From NCBI GenBank assembly GCA_963796155.1, contig CAWCKT010000020.1:44626-108625 (forward strand): a DNA stretch of 64,000 bases, given 5' to 3'. The position numbers and the translations under genes were made by a program. The DNA comes from AP-15 sp963796155 (GTDB lineage Bacteria > Pseudomonadota > Alphaproteobacteria > ATCC43930 > CGMCC-115725). The notes under the pieces are model-generated. The model made no database searches. It was not told the DNA's origin and saw only the letters and a program-made list of their open reading frames with translations. Positions 58,531-64,000 of this stretch are shown here, piece after piece; position 1 is the stretch's first letter, and each line of letters starts with the position of its first letter.

Positions 58531-59832
58531 ATGGACGATCTCGATCACCGCAACCTCGCAACCAGGCTCGACCTCTGGCACATCCAGGAGGATGCTCCCG
58601 GAATGGTCTTCTGGCACCCGCGCGGCTTTGCCGTCTATCGGGTGCTGGAAGACTACATTCGACGAAAGATGCGCCGGCTCGGCTACGCCGAAGTAAAAAC
58701 TCCGGCTCTGATGCCGCTCGATCTGTGGGTCCGCAGCGGCCATTGGGAGAAGTTCGGCGAGCACATGTTCAGCATGGAGGACGGCGGCCGATCGATGGCG
58801 CTCAAGCCGATGTCGTGTCCGTGCCACGTTCAGATATTCAACAAGGGCCTGCGCTCTTGGCGGGATCTGCCGATCCGTTATGCCGAGTTCGGCGCCTGCT
58901 ACCGCAACGAGCCGTCGGGTGCCCTGCACGGTCTGATGCGGACCCGCGCCTTCGAGCAGGACGACGCCCATGTGTTCTGCCGCGAGGAGGATGTCCAGGA
59001 CGAGGTCGGGCGCTTTATCGCTCTGTTGTCCGCAGTCTATGCCGAGTTGGGCTTCCCGGACTGGCAGGTGGCCCTCTCGACCCGCCCGGCGGAACGAGCC
59101 GGGTCCGACGAGCTCTGGGATTGGGCCGAGGAGAGGTTGGGCGAGGCCGCACGCCAATGCGGAATATCCTACGCCGTCCAGCCCGGCGAGGGCGCCTTCT
59201 ATGGCCCCAAGCTCGAATTCGCCCTGCGCGACCGTCTGGGGCGCTCCTGGCAATGCGGCACCATCCAGTTGGACTGCGTGCTGCCGGAACGTCTCGACGC
59301 CTCCTATGTCGGACCCGACGGCAACCGCGCCGTGCCGCTGATGATTCACCACGCGGTCTTCGGTTCCCTCTGCCGCTTTGTCGCGATCCTGTTCGAACAT
59401 TACGGCGGTGCGCTGCCGTTCTGGCTCGCGCCGGAGCAGGTCGCGGTCGCCCCGATCTCACGCGACCAGAAAGATTACGCAGCCGAGGTGGTCGAGACGT
59501 TCGAGGGTGCCGGGCTGAGGGCGATCTCCTATGCCGGGGCGGAAACCTTGTCGCGCCGGATCGCGACCGCGCATGACGCCGCGGTGCCCGTCATGGCGAT
59601 CGTCGGGCGGCGCGAAAAGGCGGAGAGGCGCGTGACCCTGCGCGAACGGGACGGCACGCAGTCCGTCCTGCCCTTGGCGGACGCTGCCGCGGCGCTGGCG
59701 AGGCGCCGAGCGCCGAAGAGCGAGGGGAGCTTGCGAGCCGAACGTGCGGAAAAATCCATTGATCCGTCGCGGCCAAGCTCGACCCTCAACTGCCTGAAAC
59801 ACCTTGCCGCTCGGTGGCAGTACAGGCGCTAG
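58531..59832 (+). CDS. Threonyl-tRNA synthetase paralogue lacking TGS and editing domains
   Basis: The class II catalytic core matches ThrRS: motif 2 RYAEFGACYRNEPSGALHGL, zinc ligands C96 (KPMSCPCHVQIFNKGL), H147 (FEQDDAHVFC) and H273 (PLMIHHAVFGSLCRF, also motif 3). The anticodon-binding domain runs about 305-400 (APEQVAVAPISRDQKDYAAE; VPVMAIVGRREKAERRVTL). Counting from ATG 58531 (RBS AAAGGAG), it has 433 residues against about 640 for a full ThrRS, the missing part being the N-terminal TGS and editing domains. It could charge tRNA-Thr without proofreading or have a special role such as stress or resistance. The last 35 residues are atypical. The full-length thrS is not in this window. Confidence 0.88.
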   Translation: MDDLDHRNLATRLDLWHIQEDAPGMVFWHPRGFAVYRVLEDYIRRKMRRLGYAEVKTPALMPLDLWVRSGHWEKFGEHMFSMEDGGRSMALKPMSCPCHVQIFNKGLRSWRDLPIRYAEFGACYRNEPSGALHGLMRTRAFEQDDAHVFCREEDVQDEVGRFIALLSAVYAELGFPDWQVALSTRPAERAGSDELWDWAEERLGEAARQCGISYAVQPGEGAFYGPKLEFALRDRLGRSWQCGTIQLDCVLPERLDASYVGPDGNRAVPLMIHHAVFGSLCRFVAILFEHYGGALPFWLAPEQVAVAPISRDQKDYAAEVVETFEGAGLRAISYAGAETLSRRIATAHDAAVPVMAIVGRREKAERRVTLRERDGTQSVLPLADAAAALARRRAPKSEGSLRAERAEKSIDPSRPSSTLNCLKHLAARWQYRR

Positions 59833-59865
59833 GGTGGGTACCGGGCTTGAACCACCGATGATCGC

Positions 59866-59895
59866 CGTCGTCCCCGCGAAAGCCGGGACACAGAG
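59866..59895 (+). repeat. PAKAGT-type extragenic palindromic repeat
   Basis: GTCGTCCCCGCGAAAGCCGGGACACAGAGCC-type sequence here translates in one frame to VPAKAGTQ, a known signature of short palindromic repeats scattered in alphaproteobacterial genomes. The palindrome CCCCGCGAAAGCCGGG (59873-59888) is imperfect. It sits immediately upstream of a GIY-YIG nuclease fragment, a neighbour often seen with such repeats. Confidence 0.55.
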
Positions 59896-59908
59896 CCTGC
59901 CCCTGGGC

Positions 59909-60022
59909 ATGAACAGGGGCGGCCGATCGAGCATCAGTGAGAAGCGTGCCCGCGTCTACATCCTCGCCAGCAAGCGCAATGGCACGCTTTATGTCGGTGT
60001 CACAAACGATATTGTTCGGCGT
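59909..60022 (+). pseudogene. Truncated GIY-YIG endonuclease
   Basis: The frame from ATG 59909 reads MNRGGRSSISEKRARVYILA then SKRNGTLYVGVTNDIVRR, the N-terminal GIY-YIG signature (VYILAS..NGTLYVGVT). Homology stops at 60022 and the frame runs on, antisense, into the DUF1501 gene. About two thirds of the domain is missing, including the metal-binding Glu, so the remnant is non-functional. Confidence 0.65.
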
Positions 60023-60053
60023 GCTCCGGCATTTCGTTGGCGATGCCGCAGCA

Positions 60054-61277
60054 TCAAGCGGCCAGCATCTGCCCCAGGTTCGAGCGCGCCGGCGGCAGGT
60101 CGGGGAAGATCTGGGCGAGCTGGCGGTCGCCGAGGCCGAGGTGGCGTTCGAGAATGGCGGCCAGCACGGTGCGGTAGTCGGTGGTGACGGCGAGGTCGCG
60201 GCTCTGGTAGAGCTGGGCCGTCGCCAATCCGGGCCAATCGCCGTAGACCCGGCCGCCGCGAACGCCGCCGCCCAATACCCAGATGACATTGCCGTGGCCG
60301 TGATCGGTGCCGCCGTTGCCGTTCTCGTGGACCGTGCGGCCGAATTCGGAGAGGACGACGACGACGGTATCGTCCCAGTCCTGGCCTAGCCCTTTGGCCA
60401 ATGCGGCGAGCCCGTCGCCCAGCGGCCGCAGATGGTTGGCGAGCTGGCCTTTCTGACTGCCCTGATTGACGTGAGTGTCCCACCCGCCGAGGCTGGCAAA
60501 GGCCAACCGGATATGCCCGTCCTGCCCGATCAGATGGGCGAGCCGCGTCGCCTCGGCGGGGAAGCCGTTCGGCGGCGGCGCACCGTTATCGGCCTGGCGC
60601 ATCTCGCTCGCCAGATCGCCGATCAACTCGGCCCGCGCGGCCCGCCCCTGCCGATAGGCCTCGCTCAGCGGGTCGTTCCCGGAATAGAGGCGGTCGAAGG
60701 CGCGGGCAATCTCCGGGCGGTCGATCGGCAACGGCTTGGCGGCTTCCGGGCCGAGCGGCAGATTGGCGACCGGCAGCCTACCCTCCAGAATTCGCGGCAA
60801 GGTCGGGCCGACGCTGACCGCATCGGTCGGGCCATGCGGCTCGGGTAGAGCGGCAAGTAGGCGGTTCATCCAACCGTCCGGCGTCGTGCTGCGCCCGGGG
60901 GTGCCGTTCTCGATAAAGAGCTGCGCATCGAAATGCGATCGCGTCGGGTCGGGCGAGCCCGCGGCATGGACAAAGGCGAGTTTTTTGTCGTTCCACAGCG
61001 GCAGCAGGCCGGCGAGTGCCGGGTGCAGGCCAAAATGGCCGTCGAGCGGCAGCGCTCCCTGATCGGTTCCCGGACGCCCGATCGCGATCGTCGGGCGGGC
61101 CTCGTAATACGCCCGCTCGGCATGGGGCACGACGACGTTAAGCCCATCCACGGCGCCGCGCAGGAATATGACGATCAGCCGCCGCGGGGTGCCCTCGGCG
61201 CTCGCCGCCCACGCAGCGCCGCCGAGCGGCAGCAAGGTTATGCCCGCCGACAGCCTGATAAGATCGCGTCTGTTCAT
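60054..61277 (-). CDS. DUF1501 exported protein (alkaline-phosphatase-fold sulfatase-like)
   Basis: The 407-residue protein begins NRRDLIRLSAGITLLPLGGA, a Tat-like signal. DUF1501 features follow: RRLIVIFLRGAVDGLNVVVP, RSHFDAQLFIENG, LAFASLGGWDTHVNQGSQKG and VVVLSEFGRTVHENGNGGTD with HGHGNVIWVLGG. These resemble metal ligands of the alkaline phosphatase superfamily. DUF1501 and DUF1800 genes are adjacent in many bacteria; here they are 8 bases apart on the same strand. Substrate unknown; both act outside the cytoplasm. Confidence 0.92.
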   Translation of the reverse strand: MNRRDLIRLSAGITLLPLGGAAWAASAEGTPRRLIVIFLRGAVDGLNVVVPHAERAYYEARPTIAIGRPGTDQGALPLDGHFGLHPALAGLLPLWNDKKLAFVHAAGSPDPTRSHFDAQLFIENGTPGRSTTPDGWMNRLLAALPEPHGPTDAVSVGPTLPRILEGRLPVANLPLGPEAAKPLPIDRPEIARAFDRLYSGNDPLSEAYRQGRAARAELIGDLASEMRQADNGAPPPNGFPAEATRLAHLIGQDGHIRLAFASLGGWDTHVNQGSQKGQLANHLRPLGDGLAALAKGLGQDWDDTVVVVLSEFGRTVHENGNGGTDHGHGNVIWVLGGGVRGGRVYGDWPGLATAQLYQSRDLAVTTDYRTVLAAILERHLGLGDRQLAQIFPDLPPARSNLGQMLAA

Positions 61278-61285
61278 GGTCGTTC

Positions 61286-62848
61286 CTACCGTCGCATGAA
61301 ATCGGGGCTGCCGAGGATCACGCCGGCACGCAGGTCGGCCGGGGTCTCGGCGAGCGTGTCGCGGGTATGGGCGCTGAGGATCGGGCCGAGGATCTGCTCG
61401 ACCCGCGCGGCGTCGATGGGCTCGCCGCCGGAGACCGGCGCCGGGCTCGGATCGGCGGCGAATTGTGCTCGCCGGGTTTCGGGCGGCGGGTCCGCGATCG
61501 GCAGCTTGCCGGCGGCCAGCGCCGTCGCAAAGCTGATCCGCAAGGTCGTCGCATCCGCGCTGAGCCAGGCGGCCTCGGTGTTCTTATAGCCGTCCGGTGT
61601 CTGGCAACCGTAGAGCGGCATCCCGAGCCGGGCCATCGCGCTGAGCAGCGGGCGCGGATTGACCACCGCAACGCCGGCCGCGCGGACCGCCGAAAGCACG
61701 AATTGATCGGGCGTCTTATACTTCTTCCCAGCGCTGTCGCGGAATTCGCGGCTGGTGAAGAGCGTCTTCAACACTGCGCGAGTATCGCCGTCGCTCTCGC
61801 GGAACCGCGCCGCCAAGCGGTCGACGAGGGCGGGCGGCGGTGCATCGGCGACGAAATACTGCGCCAGCTCAAAGGCGATGTGATGTGCCGTCGCCGGCAT
61901 GCTCGCCAAGCGGCCGAGCGCCTCTTCGCCCTCGGCCTCGCCGCTCGACCGGATCGGACGGCCGAGGAACACCTTAGGGCTGAAATCGTGACGGGCGGCA
62001 TCGAACATGAAGGCGCTGCCGGTTCCGAGGCGCAGATTCGGGCGGGCGAGACCCCACCCGGTCAGGATGCGAGCCAGAGTTATCACGTCCGCCTGGGTGT
62101 AGCCGCCATCCGCCCCTAAGGTGTGCAGCTCCATCACCTCGCGCGCGAAGTTCTCGTTGAGGCCGAGTTCCTTGCCGTCCCGTCCCCGGCTGCCGGGGGC
62201 ACTATTCTGCGCATTGTCGAGATAGAACAGCATCGCCGGATGCCGGGCCGTCGCGAGGAGCAGATCGCGGAACCGGCCGAGCGCATACGGCCGGATCGCC
62301 TGCTCTTCGTAGGAACCGACCCACAGATGGTCGAGCCCCTTGCGGGCGAAGACGTTGAAATGGTTGTACCAGAAATCGACCATGACCTCCTGTAGCTGAC
62401 GATGGCTCGTCGTCGCGCGCAGGATCCGCGCCTCGGCGGCCTGCTGCACGATGACCCGGGCGCGCTCACGCCGCGCCTTGGCTTCCTCGGGCGAAGGCCT
62501 GACCCCGCCACGGAAGGGTCGCCACGGCCCGTAGATCTCGAAGAGTCGAACCGGGTCGAGCCGCAAGGTGTCGAGCGCCGCCAGCCTTTGGATCAGCTCG
62601 GGCGGTTCGCGGATGGCTTGCGGATAGAGTTGTTCGTCGATGTAACGGTCGGCTCCAATGTCCTCGACGTGCCGCAGATCCTCGACGCTCGGGCCGAACG
62701 CCAGTCGGTTGAGAAGGTGCAGAGGCTGACCGTCGGGGACATTTTCGGCCGCGCTCACCGGCAGGTTGACCAGCAGGCACGTCGCGAAGACAGCGGCCAG
62801 ATGTCGGATCGGCATCAAGGGGTCGACCGTCAAGGTCTGATTGCGCAT
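61286..62848 (-). CDS. DUF1800 exported protein
   Basis: The 520-residue protein, from ATG 62848 (GAGG 6 bases upstream), has a signal sequence IRHLAAVFATCLLVNLPVSA. DUF1800 blocks are LHLLNRLAFGPSVEDLRHVE, QEVMVDFWYNHFNVFARKG and ELGLNENFAREVMELHTLGA, then ADVITLARILTGWGLAR. A second start at 62815 is possible and leaves the signal peptide intact. The partner of the DUF1501 gene downstream, probably co-translated. Biochemical function is not known for the family. Confidence 0.9.
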   Translation of the reverse strand: MRNQTLTVDPLMPIRHLAAVFATCLLVNLPVSAAENVPDGQPLHLLNRLAFGPSVEDLRHVEDIGADRYIDEQLYPQAIREPPELIQRLAALDTLRLDPVRLFEIYGPWRPFRGGVRPSPEEAKARRERARVIVQQAAEARILRATTSHRQLQEVMVDFWYNHFNVFARKGLDHLWVGSYEEQAIRPYALGRFRDLLLATARHPAMLFYLDNAQNSAPGSRGRDGKELGLNENFAREVMELHTLGADGGYTQADVITLARILTGWGLARPNLRLGTGSAFMFDAARHDFSPKVFLGRPIRSSGEAEGEEALGRLASMPATAHHIAFELAQYFVADAPPPALVDRLAARFRESDGDTRAVLKTLFTSREFRDSAGKKYKTPDQFVLSAVRAAGVAVVNPRPLLSAMARLGMPLYGCQTPDGYKNTEAAWLSADATTLRISFATALAAGKLPIADPPPETRRAQFAADPSPAPVSGGEPIDAARVEQILGPILSAHTRDTLAETPADLRAGVILGSPDFMRR

Positions 62849-62942
62849 TCTACACCTCGGGTCATCGACGCATCCCCGAACCTTGTGCCGGCGCCCGCTT
62901 TGATACACTTTAGAACGAACAATTCGAGAACAGAGACAAACC

Positions 62943-63257
62943 GTGTTCTTTTCCTTTCCCGACGATGCCCGGTGGAACGCCGAGCGAGAGGCGGTCGAGT
63001 TCGGCGTTGCCATCGGCGAGTACCGAGGGGCGGTCCGCGTTGCGCGACGCGTGTTTCAGCGCTTGTTGCCGGAGCGGCCGACCCCCGAACGGTGCATCGA
63101 AGCCTATTATCTGCAGCGGACACGGTTCGAGAGCATCGCCGAGCGCAAGCTGCGCCGGCGCCAATTGACCGAGGACGGCAATGTCGAGATCACCGGACGC
63201 GACTTGCGCGACGCCAAGGTAGAAGCAAGCAATCAAATGATCAGCCCCCGCACATGA
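62943..63257 (+). CDS. DUF1488-like small protein
   Basis: The 104-residue product starts at GTG (VFFSFPDDARWNAEREAVEF), then GVAIGEYRGAVRVARRVFQR and IEAYYLQRTRFESIAERKLR. The beginning (FSFPDDARWN) and the charged helix resemble the DUF1488 family of small cytosolic proteins; I hold this by memory of the pattern only. Its stop overlaps the next start by four bases (ATGA), so the two genes are coupled. Confidence 0.6.
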   Translation: MFFSFPDDARWNAEREAVEFGVAIGEYRGAVRVARRVFQRLLPERPTPERCIEAYYLQRTRFESIAERKLRRRQLTEDGNVEITGRDLRDAKVEASNQMISPRT

Positions 63258-64000
63258 GCCGACGAATTGCACTGGTACTTCTTTCGATAGCGCTGGCCGG
63301 CCTCGCGAATGCGGCTGCAGCCGGCGAGCAGGCGGCACTCGATGCGCTCGTCCGCGCCTATCCGGATTATCTGGTCGGCTACGATGCGACCGATCTGCTG
63401 TGGCGGGACGGCACGCGGATGCCGTTGTCCGACACGCGGCCGGCCAAGAGCTTTGACGAAATGCTCCGGCACGGATCGATCCTCGACCAGATCCATCTGC
63501 CCTATCCGGCCGGACCGATCGCCGCGGCGGTCGGTCCGAATGACGACCCGGGGCGGATTCGCAACCGCGCCTTCTTCGACAAGATATACGGCGATTGCTG
63601 GAAGGGTGAAGTCGCCCAGCGGCTCGTCCCCGTCGTCTGGCTGCCGCACAGCTGGGGTCACACGGTCGAGGTGACGAGGGTCAATGGGGTTGCCAAACAC
63701 CTGGCCGCGGTGTCCGAAGAACTGGACGCCCTGCCCGATGCGGTGAAGCGGTATGCCTATCCGCCGGCGGGGACATATAATTGCCGGACGGTCGCCGACA
63801 CCGGACAGCCGAGCATGCATTCCTGGGGTGCTGCGATCGACATCAACGCGGCGCGTGCCGATTACTGGCTGCAGCACCGCTCCGGACCCGACGCCGCCGG
63901 ACCGGTCAACCGGATACCGGCCGAGATCGTCGCGATCTTCGAGCGGCACGGCTTTATCTGGGGCGGCAAGTGGGCGCACTACGACACGATGCACTTCGAA
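63254..64000 (+). CDS. VanY-like D-alanyl-D-alanine carboxypeptidase (3' truncated by the window edge)
   Basis: Peptidase family M15 enzymes trim peptidoglycan stem peptides with a catalytic zinc. The 249 codons present start with a signal peptide (RIALVLLSIALAGLANAAAA). The zinc motif SMHSWGAAID gives H189 and D196, and WGGKWAHYDTMHFE near the end carries H247 with E249; the metal and catalytic set therefore looks complete although the C-terminus is cut. The gene is coupled to the DUF1488-like gene. Confidence 0.85.
   Translation, partial: MSRRIALVLLSIALAGLANAAAAGEQAALDALVRAYPDYLVGYDATDLLWRDGTRMPLSDTRPAKSFDEMLRHGSILDQIHLPYPAGPIAAAVGPNDDPGRIRNRAFFDKIYGDCWKGEVAQRLVPVVWLPHSWGHTVEVTRVNGVAKHLAAVSEELDALPDAVKRYAYPPAGTYNCRTVADTGQPSMHSWGAAIDINAARADYWLQHRSGPDAAGPVNRIPAEIVAIFERHGFIWGGKWAHYDTMHFE

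Noticed and set aside
1..64000. CRISPR array or rRNA operon
   Set aside because: No regularly spaced direct repeats and no rRNA-like sequence were seen on either strand.

Overview
The window is a high-GC chromosomal segment from an alphaproteobacterium, probably Rhodospirillales- or Rhizobiales-like. The evidence is the gene order (rplC to adk; rpmF-plsX-fabH-ihfA-merR; glyA-nrdR-ribD-ribE-ribH-nusB-thiL), a MucR/Ros regulator, an H+-pumping pyrophosphatase and an IalB-like protein. I cannot name the species. All functions below come from reading sequence and motifs; no database search was run.

Layout. 1-11019: the S10-spc ribosomal superoperon, from a 5'-truncated rplC through rplO, secY and adk, with many 1-4 base stop/start overlaps. 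11020-15099: an interruption holding a nitrilase-fold protein that lacks its catalytic cysteine, a TrpB2-type PLP enzyme and an IS1380-family insertion sequence flanked by CTAT repeats. 15100-17552: the alpha operon (rpsM, rpsK, rpoA, rplQ) with its own near-consensus promoter 9 bp from the IS target repeat. 17645-24084: accessory metabolism: two tandem amidohydrolases, a frameshifted coiled-coil membrane protein, a frameshifted Tat-type amidohydrolase, a GNAT protein and two VOC/glyoxalase-fold proteins. 24176-28720: merR, ihfA, fabH, plsX, rpmF, yceD (minus strand) and a BamE-like lipoprotein. 28743-36585: hppA, then thiL-nusB-ribH-ribE-ribD-nrdR-glyA (minus strand), with a palindrome over the glyA promoter.

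36912-46625 is a sparse surface/regulatory region: mucR, a sulfotransferase with a long coiled coil, a small lipoprotein, a cupin, wecC and wecB (UDP-ManNAcA synthesis), an IalB-like secreted protein and a sugar-nucleotide epimerase. 46710-50790 is a decayed mobile region: the 3' part of a tRNA-Arg gene, a frameshifted tyrosine integrase, an excisionase-like HTH protein, an unrecognised Cys-rich protein, a decayed IS701-like element and an IS3-type remnant. 51214-55998 holds a DEAD-box helicase, rpsU, several small proteins and a DMT transporter with a His-rich tail. 56080-64000 holds a large MscS channel, an editing-less threonyl-tRNA synthetase paralogue, a DUF1501/DUF1800 pair and the start of a VanY-like peptidase.

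The most interesting signal is upstream of the threonyl-tRNA synthetase paralogue. A 26-codon ORF contains Thr-Thr-Ala-Thr-Thr-Thr, is probably leaderless (its ATG sits where transcription should start), and is followed by a strong intrinsic terminator. This looks like ribosome-mediated threonine attenuation of a synthetase gene. Other notable points are the split ribosomal operon, the cysteine-less nitrilase homologue, the palindromic glyA promoter, and six frameshifts in accessory genes that all read as one extra base.
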